Shown here piece after piece: positions 40,762 to 49,400 of a stretch of 64,000 nucleotides of DNA. The stretch spans positions 4,402,001 to 4,466,000 of the forward strand of contig NZ_CP107960.1 of the NCBI RefSeq assembly GCF_036077095.1. The letters run 5' to 3'. The notes under the pieces are model-generated. The model saw only the letters and a list, made by a program, of their open reading frames with translations, searched no databases and was not told the origin of the DNA. Positions within the stretch are counted from its first letter, which is position 1; every line of letters starts with the position of its first letter. Source of the stretch: Streptomyces sp. NBC_00376. GTDB taxonomy: Bacteria > Actinomycetota > Actinomycetes > Streptomycetales > Streptomycetaceae. Made by a program: the position numbers and the translations under genes.

Positions 40762-42273
40762 TTACTGCTTACCGCACTGCGGGACCAGCTTTTTCTCTTC
40801 CTCCGAGAGGCTGGGACCAGGAGTGGGAGTTTTGGTCGGCTTGGTCTTGGCGGCATCGGACGTCTTGGCGCCACTGGATGTCTTGGCGGCGTCCGTACCC
40901 GGTGCCTGGCCCTCGTCGGCGCTGGCCTTCTCGGCGGCACGTCGTTCGGCGTTCTTCTTGCAGGCGGACGCCTGGACGGAGAGTTCCTCGATCTTCGCGC
41001 GGGCGGCGTTGAGGTCGCCCTCGGGGATGGTCGCCTCGACCTTCTTGCGCTGGTAGACCGGGAGGTACTTGAGTTCGATCTCGGGGTGGTCCTTCTCGAC
41101 CTTCGAGAGCGAGACCCAGGCCAGGTCCTGGTTGATGCCGCGGAACAGCGTGACGTGTTCGTTCTTCGCGCCGATGTAGAACTGGTTCTGGGTCCAGCGG
41201 TAGCCGCCGTAGAGGCCGCCGCCGACGACGGCGAGCGCCAGCACGGTGTACAGGGACCTCTTCAGCCACTTACGGCCGCCGCCGGGCTTCACGAAGTCCT
41301 CGTCGGTGTACGCGTCGAAGGAGCCGTCGGGCATCCCGCCGTAGCCGCCGTCGACAGCGTCGCCGCTTCCGGGCGGGCCGAAACCTCCCGGGGGCGGTGG
41401 TACGGGGCGGCCTAGGCCGGCCGCCCGTCCGGCGGGGGTCTGCATGGCGGCCGTGCTCTCGGCGTCGCTCATCTGCGCCGCCTGGTTCTCGGCGACCGCG
41501 CCGACGATGACCGGGGTGTCGTTGAACTGTGCGGCCAGGGTGTCGTTGCTGTCGACGTCGAGGACGTCGGCGACGATGCAGGTGATGTTGTCGGGGCCGC
41601 CGCCGCGCAGGGCGAGCTGGATCAGCTCCTGGATGGTCTCCTGCGGACCCTGGTAGCTGGCGAGCGTCTCTTCCATCGTCTGGTGCGAGACGACGCCGGA
41701 CAGGCCGTCGGAACAGATCAGATAGCGGTCGCCGACCCGGACCTCACGGATGGAGAGATCGGGTTCGACGTGGTCGCCACTGCCCAGTGCCCGCATCAGC
41801 AGGGCGCGCTGCGGGTGGGTGGTCGCCTCTTCCTCGGTGATCCGGCCCTCGTCGACGAGCCGCTGCACCCAGGTGTGGTCCTGGGTGATCTGGGTGAGCA
41901 CGCCGTCGCGCAGCAGGTACGCGCGGGAGTCGCCGACGTGGACGAGGCCGAGGCGCTGGCCGGTCCAGAGCAGGGCGGTGAGCGTGGTGCCCATGCCCTC
42001 CAGCTGGGGGTCCTCCTCGACCATCATGCGCAGTTGGTCGTTGGCCCGCTGGACCGCGGTACCGAGCGAGGTGAGGATGTCCGAGCCCGGGACGTCGTCG
42101 TCGAGCTGGACGAGCGTGGAGATCACCTCGGAGCTGGCGACCTCGCCGGCTGCCTGGCCACCCATGCCGTCGGCGATGGCGAGAAGGCGTGGGCCGGCGT
42201 AGCCGGAGTCCTCGTTGCCCTCCCGGATCATGCCCTTGTGCGATCCGGCGGCGAAGCGCAAGGAAAGACTCAT
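40762..42273 (-). CDS. pstP: PP2C-type Ser/Thr phosphatase (PstP)
   Basis: 503 residues from ATG 42273 (GAGGTG upstream; a longer frame from 42327 is possible). Metal-site motifs EGNEDSGYAG, IADGMGGQAAGE, LICSDGLSGVV and GGPDNITCIVAD fill residues 1-235. A linker, a membrane helix (about 320-340) and an extracellular part ending in a Lys/Thr/Pro-rich tail follow. It reverses PknB-type phosphorylation of wall-synthesis regulators. It lies between fhaB and ftsW. Confidence 0.94.
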   Translation of the reverse strand: MSLSLRFAAGSHKGMIREGNEDSGYAGPRLLAIADGMGGQAAGEVASSEVISTLVQLDDDVPGSDILTSLGTAVQRANDQLRMMVEEDPQLEGMGTTLTALLWTGQRLGLVHVGDSRAYLLRDGVLTQITQDHTWVQRLVDEGRITEEEATTHPQRALLMRALGSGDHVEPDLSIREVRVGDRYLICSDGLSGVVSHQTMEETLASYQGPQETIQELIQLALRGGGPDNITCIVADVLDVDSNDTLAAQFNDTPVIVGAVAENQAAQMSDAESTAAMQTPAGRAAGLGRPVPPPPGGFGPPGSGDAVDGGYGGMPDGSFDAYTDEDFVKPGGGRKWLKRSLYTVLALAVVGGGLYGGYRWTQNQFYIGAKNEHVTLFRGINQDLAWVSLSKVEKDHPEIELKYLPVYQRKKVEATIPEGDLNAARAKIEELSVQASACKKNAERRAAEKASADEGQAPGTDAAKTSSGAKTSDAAKTKPTKTPTPGPSLSEEEKKLVPQCGKQ

Positions 42274-42402
42274 GCGCACCTCGCCCGTCGGCTCGGGGTA
42301 CAGCCGGTCTCGAGCCACACTGCCCACCCTCCGGTCGGGAGCCGGGCGGGGTCCGTTGCCCGGACTGCCGCGGCTCGCTCGCTCCGCTCGCTCATTGTCG
42401 TA

Positions 42403-42921
42403 TTACTTCCGCAGCTCGATGACGGTCTTGCCGATCCGGATCGGCGCGCCCAGCGGAACGGGTGTCGGGGTGGTGAGTCGGGTCCGGTCGAGATACGTGC
42501 CGTTGGTGGACCCGAGATCCTCGACGATCCACTGGCCGTCACGGTCGGGGTAGATCCTGGCATGCCTGCTGGACGCGTAGTCGTCGTCCAGCACGATCGT
42601 TGAATCGTGCGCCCGGCCCAGGGTGATGGTCTGCCCCTGGAGCGCCACCGTGGTGCCGGTGAGGCTGCCCTCGGAGACGACCAGCTTTGTGGGTGCCCCC
42701 CGGCGCTGGCGGCCCGGCGGCTGCTGGCGTTGCTGCGGCGGCGCCGCAGCATTCTGGCGTGCCTGTGGAGGCCGCGCGTCGTTCGCAGTGCGGCGTGAGC
42801 CGCGCTGCGTGACACGCGTTCCGAACAGGTCACTACGAATGACCTGGACGGCCACGATCACGAACAGCCACAGAACAGCCAGGAAACCTAGCCGCATGAC
42901 CGTCAGGGTCAGCTCTGACAT
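42403..42921 (-). CDS. fhaB: FHA-domain protein FhaB (FipA-like)
   Basis: 172 residues. N-terminal membrane helix (about 8-28), a Gln/Arg-rich linker, then one FHA domain (about 95-170) with ITLGRAHDSTIVLDDDYASS, RHARIYPD and LGSTNGTYLD, giving the conserved R, S, H and N of phosphothreonine binding. In actinobacteria it links PknA/PknB signals to FtsZ and wall enzymes. Starts ten bases after fhaA. Confidence 0.92.
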   Translation of the reverse strand: MSELTLTVMRLGFLAVLWLFVIVAVQVIRSDLFGTRVTQRGSRRTANDARPPQARQNAAAPPQQRQQPPGRQRRGAPTKLVVSEGSLTGTTVALQGQTITLGRAHDSTIVLDDDYASSRHARIYPDRDGQWIVEDLGSTNGTYLDRTRLTTPTPVPLGAPIRIGKTVIELRK

Positions 42922-42931
42922 TGCCCCCGCT

Positions 42932-43801
42932 TCACCCTTCGGCTTGCCGGTAAACGATGGTGGTGCTGCCCACGACGATCCGCGAGCCGTCGCGGAGCGT
43001 AGCGCGGGTGGTGTGCTGCCCGTCTACCACGATGCCGTTGGTAGACCCGAGATCCTGGATCGTCGAGGGCGTTCCGGTCCGGATCTCACAGTGCCGGCGC
43101 GATACGCCGGGGTCGTCGATCCGCACGTCGGCGTCGGTGCTGCGTCCCAGCACCAGCGTCGGGCGGGAGATCTGATGGCGGGTGCCGTTGATCTCGATCC
43201 AGCGTCGCACCTGCGCGTTCGGCAGGGGGCTGGGCCCGGCCGGCGGGTGCCGGTCGGTGCTGGGGGCTCCGGCCCGGCCGGCGCCCGGCGGCGGGGCCGC
43301 GGGCATGGGCGGGCCGGAGCTGGGCGGGTATCCGTAGCCGCCGGTGGGCTGCGCGGACCGGCCCGGACCCGGGTAGGGAGGCTGGCCCTGCGGTCCCTGG
43401 CGGCCCTGGGGGTCCTGCTGTGACGAACTCGACGCCAGGGTGCGGCTGCGTACCCGGTAGAGCCCGGTGTCGAGGTCGTCGGCCTTCTCCAGGTGGACCT
43501 TGATGGGGCCCATGAAGGTGTACCGCTGCTGCTTGGCGTAGTCGCGGACCAGCCCGGAGAGTTCGTCGCCCAGCTGGCCGGAGTACGGGCTGAGCCGCTC
43601 GTAGTCAGGGGTGCTGAGCTCGACGATGAAGTCGTTGGGGACGACGGTCCGCTCGCGGTTCCAGATCGTCGCGTTGTTGTCGCACTCGCGCTGGAGGGCT
43701 CCCGCGATCTCGACCGGCTGGACCTCGGACTTGAAGACCTTGGCGAAGGTGCCGTTGACCAGACCTTCGAGACGCTGCTCGAAACGCTTCATGACTCCCA
43801 T
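42932..43801 (-). CDS. fhaA: FHA-domain protein FhaA with DUF3662 domain
   Basis: 289 residues. The N-terminal DUF3662 domain (about 1-125) starts MGVMKRFEQRLEGLVNGTFA. A Pro/Gly/Gln-rich linker follows, then a C-terminal FHA domain with LVLGRSTDADVRIDDPGVS, RRHCEIR and LGSTNGIVVDG. In mycobacteria FhaA binds phosphorylated MviN and restrains lipid II flipping. First gene of the six-gene operon; its promoter must lie in 43802-44052. Confidence 0.93.
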   Translation of the reverse strand: MGVMKRFEQRLEGLVNGTFAKVFKSEVQPVEIAGALQRECDNNATIWNRERTVVPNDFIVELSTPDYERLSPYSGQLGDELSGLVRDYAKQQRYTFMGPIKVHLEKADDLDTGLYRVRSRTLASSSSQQDPQGRQGPQGQPPYPGPGRSAQPTGGYGYPPSSGPPMPAAPPPGAGRAGAPSTDRHPPAGPSPLPNAQVRRWIEINGTRHQISRPTLVLGRSTDADVRIDDPGVSRRHCEIRTGTPSTIQDLGSTNGIVVDGQHTTRATLRDGSRIVVGSTTIVYRQAEG

Positions 43802-44116
43802 GGGGCACCTCCTCCGTTGTAGTCGTCCCTGTACTGCTTACTGATCGTATCCACGCGTCGGGAAATCGGCTGGTTCCCCTTGTCTGCCCTGTGGATGAGT
43901 GTCACCTCTCACACGGATCGTAGAGGCGGCCTCCTCACAGTGTCCCGCACCCGGGGTGCACAAAGGAGGAGTGGGGCCGACTGCTCGGCGTTCCCGCTTC
44001 CCTCCAGTCGGCCGGTGAAACAACGGATGTGAATCCACCCTGTCCAGCGTGCTAATCTTCCGGATGTCGCCAGGCGATCGCACCAAACGGTGAGAGAGTC
44101 TGGAAACACCACTCTT
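43802..44116. other. fhaA-tRNA-Leu divergent gap
   Basis: A 315-base region without a gene. TAATCT (44053-44058), in the word CTAATCTTC shared with the tRNA-Ile promoter, is a likely tRNA-Leu -10 element; I do not see a clear -35. A DnaA-box-like TGTGGATGA is at 43890-43898. The fhaA promoter is not identifiable by eye. Confidence 0.5.
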
Positions 44117-44199
44117 GCGCGAGTGGCGGAACGGCAGACGCGCTGGCTTCAGGTGCCAGTGTCCTTAGGGACGTGGGGGTTCAAATCCCCCCTCGCGCA
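44117..44199 (+). tRNA. tRNA-Leu (CAG)
   Basis: 83 bases, class II. Acceptor GCGCGAG/CTCGCGC pairs fully, discriminator A. The anticodon loop TTCAGGT gives CAG. The long variable arm (TGTCCTTAGGGACGT) is as expected of leucine tRNA, and the T-loop is GGTTCAAATCC. Confidence 0.97.
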
Positions 44200-44205
44200 C
44201 AAGAG

Positions 44206-44240
44206 AGAAGCCCCACAGGCCAACGGTCTGTGGGGCTTCT
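44206..44240 (+). terminator. tRNA-Leu terminator
   Basis: Thirteen-base-pair stem AGAAGCCCCACAG (44206-44218) / CTGTGGGGCTTCT (44228-44240), seven bases after the tRNA. Confidence 0.88.
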
Positions 44241-44354
44241 TCGTTCCCGGGATTCGGTTCAGGGTCTGATTCGGGGTCTGGCTCGGGTTTCATCGGGTTC
44301 CGGTTCGGGTCGGTCGCGCGTTTTTTCTTGCGCCCCGTTTCCGTCGCGGATTCT

Positions 44355-44370
44355 GGTTTCACGTGAAACG
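44355..44370. promoter_or_regulatory. parS site 3
   Basis: GTTTCACGTGAAAC at 44356-44369, flanked by G on both sides, in the 200-base gap between tRNA-Leu and the MarR gene. Same core as sites 1 and 2, 43 kb away, in keeping with the spread of parS sites around Streptomyces origins. Confidence 0.93.
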
Positions 44371-44442
44371 TCTGGTTCGGGGCACCCTGCGGTCCGGCTG
44401 GGCTGCCGAGTTGCTGGGCTGTCGGGCTGCTGGATTGCCGGG

Positions 44443-44913
44443 TCAGGCTCGCGGTGTCTGCGGGGCGGGCGTGGGGGCGTTGCCGGCCGAGTTGTAACGC
44501 AGCAGGTACTCCGCGAACCGGGCGAGATCTTCCTCTGTCCAGTCAGCGAGGCGCTCCCGGTAGGCCGTGCGGCGGCTGGCCTGGGTGGAGGCGAGGGCCT
44601 GGGTTCCGGCCGCAGTGGGGTGCAGTACCTGGATTCGGTGGTCATCGGGGTCCGGGTGGCGCTCGACCAGTCCCATTTTCTCCAGGGTGGCGATCTGTCG
44701 GCTGACCGTCGATTTGTCCAGCATGTAGTGCGTGGCCAGATCTGTCGCGCGGCAGCCGTGCCGGTCTTCGATGTGCGCCAGCAGCGTGTACGAGACCAGG
44801 GGGAGCTCCGGGTGGAGGCGGGCCGCTGCAGCTCGCGCGCGGCGCGCGAAGGCGGTCAGTTCTCGCTGGATGACGTCCAGCGACTCCTCGCGTTCTTCGG
44901 GGGTGCCTGGCAC
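44443..44913 (-). CDS. MarR family transcriptional regulator
   Basis: 156 residues from GTG 44913 with GGAAGG upstream; the open frame continues but crosses the promoter. The winged helix spans about 35-105: LVSYTLLAHIEDRHGCRATD, then HYMLDKSTVSRQIATLEKMG and the wing RHPDPDDHRIQVLHPTAAG. Divergent from a membrane protein of the YhgE/Pip type. An operator overlapping its own -10 suggests autoregulation and control of the neighbour. Confidence 0.9.
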   Translation of the reverse strand: MPGTPEEREESLDVIQRELTAFARRARAAAARLHPELPLVSYTLLAHIEDRHGCRATDLATHYMLDKSTVSRQIATLEKMGLVERHPDPDDHRIQVLHPTAAGTQALASTQASRRTAYRERLADWTEEDLARFAEYLLRYNSAGNAPTPAPQTPRA

Positions 44914-44948
44914 TGTTCCGCCTTCCGTCTCGCGGTTTCCGAATTTCA

Positions 44949-44988
44949 GTTGTATAGTACAACGAATTAAGAGTTGTAAAAGCCAACT
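44949..44988. promoter_or_regulatory. MarR operator and divergent promoter
   Basis: GTTGTA-TAG-TACAAC (44949-44963) is a perfect 6-bp inverted repeat, and AGTTG...CAACT (44972-44988) is a second, looser one. On the minus strand TTTACA (44980-44975), 18 bases and TATACA (44956-44951) form a good promoter for the marR gene whose -10 lies in the first palindrome. AT content is high against the surroundings. Confidence 0.75.
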
Positions 44989-45001
44989 ATTGGAGTTCCG
45001 C

Positions 45002-46162
45002 ATGTCGACAGGCTCGAGTGCCGCCACCGGCTCGACCGCCGCCGCTCTCCGCCATGTGCTGAGCCATTTCGTCACGCCGCTGCTGATGTGCATCGGTATG
45101 GGGCTCGCCTACCTCGGGGCCTTCCACGCCCCGGAGCCGCACGATCTCCGGGTGGATGTGGTCGGTTCGGGGCCGAGCGCGCAGGTGCTCGCGCAGACGC
45201 TGCAGGACAAGAGTGACGGGGCGCTGAGCGTACGTACGGTTCCTGACCGTGCCGCGGCGGTGGACCACCTGAAGACACAGGCGAGTTACGGCGCCTACCT
45301 GCCGGGAAAGCACCCCGAGCTGCTCGTGGCCAGCGCGTCCTCGGACACCAGTGCCACGGTGGTCGAGAAGGTGTTCACCAAGGTGGCCGCCGGACAGGGC
45401 GACCCGCTGAAGGTGACGGACACGGCGCCGACCGCGGACGGTGACCCGACCGGCCAGGGCATCTTCTTCCTGCTGGTCGCGGTGAGCATCGGTTCGTACG
45501 CATCGGTCGCCGTCATCGGCGGTGCGGGCGCCGTGCTGGCGCTGCGGATCAGGGCCGCGCTGGCCGTTGCCGCGTCGCTGGTGGTGAGCGTGATCGGCGT
45601 GGTGTTCGCGGGGCCGCTGTTCGGCCTCGTGGACCACGGGCTCGGCGGTCTGTGGGCGATGGCCTGGCTGTACTCCGCGGGCATCCTGCTGATCGGTGTC
45701 GGACTGCACACCTTCCTCAAGCGCTGGACGACGCTCGGTCTGATGGTGCTGTTCGTGATGCTCAACTTCACCAGCTCCGGCGGTATCTTCCGGCCCGAAC
45801 TCCAGCCCGGCTTCTTCGCCTCGCTGCACTCCTTCTGGAACGGTGCGGGCTTCGTCGAGGGCGTACGCAGCCATGTGTACTTCGGCGGGCACGGGCTCGG
45901 CGGGCATGTGCTGGTGCTCGCGCTCTGGTTCGTGGTGGGCCTGGCCCTGATAGGTCTGGCTGGGCTGGCCGAGTCGAAGCGGCGGAAGGCCGCGGCGGAG
46001 GCGGCAGCGGCCGACACCGGAGCCGGTGCCGTCGCCGGCTCCGTCGAGGCCGACGGAGCGCACGGGCCCAAGCACGCCGCCAGGACCGGGGCCGGGACCC
46101 GGACCGAGGCGGGCGACGCGGAGGAGGTCGAGGAAGAGATGGAAGAGACCGTCGGTGTCTGA
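45002..46162 (+). CDS. YhgE/Pip-like (ABC-2-type, DUF3533-like) membrane protein
   Basis: 386 residues. N-terminal membrane helix (about 20-42), an extracellular domain to about 150, then a block of five or six membrane helices (about 155-330: FFLLVAVSIGSYASVAVIGG, GLWAMAWLYSAGILLIGVGL, LGLMVLFVMLNFTSSGG) and an acidic cytoplasmic tail. The helix-ectodomain-helices plan is that of YhgE/Pip and ABC-2 permease relatives. No ATPase is adjacent. GGAG precedes ATG 45002. With MarR control, a role in export or stress of a small compound is possible but unproven. Confidence 0.75.
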   Translation: MSTGSSAATGSTAAALRHVLSHFVTPLLMCIGMGLAYLGAFHAPEPHDLRVDVVGSGPSAQVLAQTLQDKSDGALSVRTVPDRAAAVDHLKTQASYGAYLPGKHPELLVASASSDTSATVVEKVFTKVAAGQGDPLKVTDTAPTADGDPTGQGIFFLLVAVSIGSYASVAVIGGAGAVLALRIRAALAVAASLVVSVIGVVFAGPLFGLVDHGLGGLWAMAWLYSAGILLIGVGLHTFLKRWTTLGLMVLFVMLNFTSSGGIFRPELQPGFFASLHSFWNGAGFVEGVRSHVYFGGHGLGGHVLVLALWFVVGLALIGLAGLAESKRRKAAAEAAAADTGAGAVAGSVEADGAHGPKHAARTGAGTRTEAGDAEEVEEEMEETVGV

Positions 46163-46175
46163 CCAGGACGGATCG

Positions 46176-46207
46176 TTGTCCACAGGCCGCAAGGTGGGTT
46201 TTCCACA
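46176..46207. promoter_or_regulatory. DnaA box pair
   Basis: Exact TTGTCCACA at 46176-46184 and TTTTCCACA at 46199-46207, same orientation, 14 bases apart, in the gap before the DUF2252 gene. Confidence 0.6.
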
Positions 46208-46315
46208 GGGGCAGACGGCTTTCGGTCGACGGCGGTACCTTCGTCGCAATTGATCTGCTGTGCGACAGGGCGTCGGGCCAGAAGCGCAGGGCGAGAGCGG
46301 GGGAGGCTGCGCGCC

Positions 46316-47767
46316 ATGGGTGACATCGAAGCGACAGTGCTGGTTCAGCGGGCTGCGACAGGTGATCTGCGGATTCCGGTCGTGCCCGGATTCGCGCGGC
46401 GGGTGTCCGCGGCGGGCGGGGGCGCGGCACGGTCGCCGAGGGCGGCGGGCAAGGCGCTGCGGGAGCGGGTGCCCAGGGCCTCGCACTCGCGCCTGGACCT
46501 TCCGGCCGGGCGGCCCGATGCGGTGCGGGCGGTCGAGGAGTCGAGCCGGGGCAGGGTGCCCGCGCTCGCCCCGATACGGGTGGGGCGGATGGCGGCCACG
46601 CCCTTTGCCTTTCTGCGCGGTTCGGCCGGGCTGATGGCCCATGACCTCGTTGGTACACCGGTCAGCGGGGTGGGCGCCCAGCTCTGCGGCGATGCGCACG
46701 CGGCCAATTTCGGGCTGTACGGCGATGCGAGGGGCAGCCTGGTCATCGATCTCAACGACTTCGACGAGACCGTGTACGGCCCGTGGGAGTGGGACCTCAA
46801 GCGCCTGGCCACCTCGCTGGTGCTCGCGGGGCGCGAGGCCGGGGCGGACGAGGACACCTGCCGGCAGGGCGCGTACGACACGGTGGGCGCGTATCGGCGG
46901 ACGATGCGGCTGCTGGCCAAGTTGTCCGCGCTCGACGCCTGGAACGCCATCGCGGACGAGGAGTTGGTCTCGCACACGGACGCGCGGGATCTTCTCGGAA
47001 CCCTGGAGCGGGTCTCTGAGAAGGCCCGTAACAACACCAGCGCCCGCTTCGCGGCCAAGTCCACCGAGGATTCCGGGGACGGCGGACGCCGCTTCGTCGA
47101 TGCGCCGCCGGTGCTGCGGCGGGTGCCGGACGAGGAGGCCGCAGCGGTCGCTGCGGGGCTCGGTGACTATCTGGGCACGCTCTCGGAGGACCGGGTTCCG
47201 CTTCTGGCCCGGTACGCGATCCATGACGTGGCGTTCCGGGTGGTCGGCACCGGGAGCGTCGGCACCCGCTCGTACGTGGTGCTTCTGCTCGATCACCGCG
47301 GCGAGCCCCTGGTGCTCCAGGTGAAGGAGGCGCGGCCCTCCGTGCTGGCGCCGTACTTGCCGGCGGTCGGCTTCGATGTGCCGGAGGTGGCGCACGAGGG
47401 GCGCAGGGTGGTGCTCGGGCAGAAGCGGATGCAGGTCGTCAGCGACATCCTGCTGGGCTGGGCGACGGTGGACGGGCGTGCGTTCCAGGTGCGGCAGTTC
47501 AGGAACCGCAAGGGGAGCGTGGATCCGGCGGCGCTGGCGGCCGATCAGGTCGATGACTACGGCCGGATGACCGGTGCGCTGTTGGCGCGGGCCCATGCGC
47601 ACAGCGCGGATCCGCGGCTGATCGCGGGCTACTGCGGCAAGAACGAGGAACTGGACGAGGCGGTGGCGGCGTTCGCGGTGACCTACGCGGACCGTACGGA
47701 GGCGGACCACGCGGAGTTGGTGCGGGCCGTCGGGTCGGGGCGAATAACCGCCGAACTGGGCGTCTGA
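46316..47767 (+). CDS. DUF2252 family protein
   Basis: 483 residues. The DUF2252 hallmarks GDAHAANFGLYGD, LVIDLNDFDETVYGPWEWDL and KRLATSLVLAGREAG resemble the nucleotide and metal sites of kinase-like phosphotransferases, followed by LQVKEARPSVL and GQKRMQVVSDILLGW. GGGGGAGG precedes ATG 46316. Activity unproven; distant protein-kinase-like fold is established for the family only by similarity. Stands alone between the MarR pair and the J-domain gene. Confidence 0.88.
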   Translation: MGDIEATVLVQRAATGDLRIPVVPGFARRVSAAGGGAARSPRAAGKALRERVPRASHSRLDLPAGRPDAVRAVEESSRGRVPALAPIRVGRMAATPFAFLRGSAGLMAHDLVGTPVSGVGAQLCGDAHAANFGLYGDARGSLVIDLNDFDETVYGPWEWDLKRLATSLVLAGREAGADEDTCRQGAYDTVGAYRRTMRLLAKLSALDAWNAIADEELVSHTDARDLLGTLERVSEKARNNTSARFAAKSTEDSGDGGRRFVDAPPVLRRVPDEEAAAVAAGLGDYLGTLSEDRVPLLARYAIHDVAFRVVGTGSVGTRSYVVLLLDHRGEPLVLQVKEARPSVLAPYLPAVGFDVPEVAHEGRRVVLGQKRMQVVSDILLGWATVDGRAFQVRQFRNRKGSVDPAALAADQVDDYGRMTGALLARAHAHSADPRLIAGYCGKNEELDEAVAAFAVTYADRTEADHAELVRAVGSGRITAELGV

Positions 47768-47825
47768 GGGGCATCGGGTCGACCGCGCGTCCTCGGGACG
47801 TGAGCGGTGGCCATACGCTGGACGG

Positions 47826-48857
47826 GTGACCCACGAAGCCGCCGGGGTGCCGACCACCCGGAACGACGATGACCGGCAGGACAACGACCGGCAGGACAAC
47901 GACCGGTGGCGCGAGCAGCACGCCCGGAACGAGCCGCTTGAGCAGCACGGCCAGGGCGAGCCGCTTGAGCCGGTCGGCCGGTCGGACGATGCCGGTCCGG
48001 AGACCGGTGCCGACGGCGGTTCCGGCGCTGCTGCGGGAGGCGCCGGTGCCGACGGTGGCGGGACGGATGGTCGTGCTGGGGACGAGCGGCCCGAGGCCCG
48101 GCTCGCGAGGGCGGTCCGGGTGGCTGAGCAGGCGCTGATCGAGTTCGAGATCGCGGTGGAGACCTTCCGGGTCGAGGTCGAGAACTTCTCCCGGCTGCAT
48201 CACCAGAGGCTTGGGCCCATGTACGCCCGCCTCGACGAGCTCGATGCGCAGATCGCGGAGGCCCGGGCCGCCAGGACGGGCGACCCGGAGGACATCCGCA
48301 AGGCGCAGGAGGCCCGGTCGGTCGTCATGCCGATGCCGGGTGTCGACGAGCTGTTCCACGACTGGATCGACTCCGACGGGCTGTCCCCCGAGGCCGCGGC
48401 GATGTTGACCGAGCAGCCGGTCCGGCCGCCCAAGAGGGTCCGGCCGACCGAGGAGGCGCGCAAGCTCTACCGCGACCTGGCACGCCAGGCCCACCCGGAC
48501 CTGGCGCAGGACGAGACGGAGCGGGCCCGCCGGGACGAGTTCATCGCCCGTGTGAACGCCGCATACGGGCGGGGGGACGAGGCGCTCCTGATGGAGCTGG
48601 CGCAGGAATGGGCGGCAGGTCCGGTGGCCCCGGAGGCGGAGCTCAGCGAGAGCGAGGAGCTCTACGCCCGGCTGAACTGGCTGACTCAGCGCAAGGAGCT
48701 CCTGACGGTGCTCGCCCAGGAGCTGGAGGAGGGCGCGATCGGGGCCATGCTGCGGATGGCGCCGGACGATCCGGACCGGCTGCTCGAAGAGATCGCCGAG
48801 CAGCTGCTGGGCGAGGTCGCGCAGCGCGAGGCGGAGCTGGCGGGATTGGTGCAGTAG
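47826..48857 (+). CDS. J-domain (DnaJ-like) protein
   Basis: 343 residues from GTG 47826. The first 90 residues are disordered with a five-residue repeat (DRQDN twice) and Gly/Ala/Asp-rich stretches. A coiled-coil (about 92-165: AEQALIEFEIAVETFRVEVE) follows. A J domain holds KLYRDLARQAHPDL with the HPD motif and ends near FIARVNAAYGRGD, then a C-terminal coiled coil. It should recruit a DnaK-type Hsp70, but Gly/Phe and zinc domains are missing. Client unknown. Confidence 0.85.
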   Translation: MTHEAAGVPTTRNDDDRQDNDRQDNDRWREQHARNEPLEQHGQGEPLEPVGRSDDAGPETGADGGSGAAAGGAGADGGGTDGRAGDERPEARLARAVRVAEQALIEFEIAVETFRVEVENFSRLHHQRLGPMYARLDELDAQIAEARAARTGDPEDIRKAQEARSVVMPMPGVDELFHDWIDSDGLSPEAAAMLTEQPVRPPKRVRPTEEARKLYRDLARQAHPDLAQDETERARRDEFIARVNAAYGRGDEALLMELAQEWAAGPVAPEAELSESEELYARLNWLTQRKELLTVLAQELEEGAIGAMLRMAPDDPDRLLEEIAEQLLGEVAQREAELAGLVQ

Positions 48858-48903
48858 CGTTCCAGGTGACTCTGGCGCGTACGTACGAGAGAAGGCATGA
48901 CCC

Positions 48904-49248
48904 ATGAATTTCGCCCCGCTGCCCTCGGTGGACGTCGCGGCGGTTCCGTCGGACGGCTTCGTGCTGGACGTCCGGGAGGACAACGAGTGGGCGGCCGGGC
49001 ACGTCGAGGGCGCCCTGCACATCCCGATGAGTGACTTCGTGGCCCGCTTCGGGGAGCTGACCCAGGCCGCCGAGGACGGCCGACGCGTGCACGTCATGTG
49101 CCGGGTCGGTGGCCGGTCGGCCCAGGTCACCCAGTACCTGGTGCAGCAGGGCATCGACGCCGTGAACATCGACGGCGGGATGCTCGCCTGGGACGGCGCC
49201 GGACGCCCGATGGTCACGGACAGCGGCACCCCGGCCTTCGTGCTCTGA
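48904..49248 (+). CDS. Rhodanese-like domain protein
   Basis: 114-residue single-domain rhodanese. FVLDVREDNEWAAGHVEGAL, LHIPMSD and the active loop C66-RVGGRS mark an intact sulfurtransferase site; GIDAVNIDGGMLAWDGAG follows. Likely thiosulfate or persulfide chemistry in the cytoplasm. 46 bases after the J-domain gene on the same strand. Confidence 0.93.
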   Translation: MNFAPLPSVDVAAVPSDGFVLDVREDNEWAAGHVEGALHIPMSDFVARFGELTQAAEDGRRVHVMCRVGGRSAQVTQYLVQQGIDAVNIDGGMLAWDGAGRPMVTDSGTPAFVL

Positions 49249-49254
49249 GCCGGA

Positions 49255-49400
49255 TAGCCGTTCCGGGCCGGATAGCCGTTCCGGGCCGGGGAGCCCAAGG
49301 CGGAACGGCTCCCCTGGCCGGGGCGGCTCTGTTGTCGGTCGGCCGTCGGCCGTCGGCTGTCGGCCGGCTGTCGGCCGGTCTGATCTTCGTTCGGCCGGTG
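49255..49400. repeat. Tandem-repeat tract after the rhodanese gene
   Basis: GGATAGCCGTTCCGGGCC occurs twice in tandem (from about 49252), followed by GGGGAGCCC. It is followed at about 49337-49380 by GTCGGCC-type heptamers (TCGGCCGTCGGCCG, GTCGGCCGGCT). No gene; it forms the whole 152-base convergent gap before the acyl-CoA dehydrogenase. Confidence 0.7.

Noticed and set aside
44165..44362. 65-codon minus-strand frame over tRNA-Leu and its terminator
   Set aside because: Overlaps a certain tRNA; composition is repetitive Pro/Asn/Glu.
44987..47899. 970-codon open frame antisense to the membrane protein and DUF2252 genes
   Set aside because: Arg/His/Pro-rich shadow frame covering two confident genes on the plus strand.
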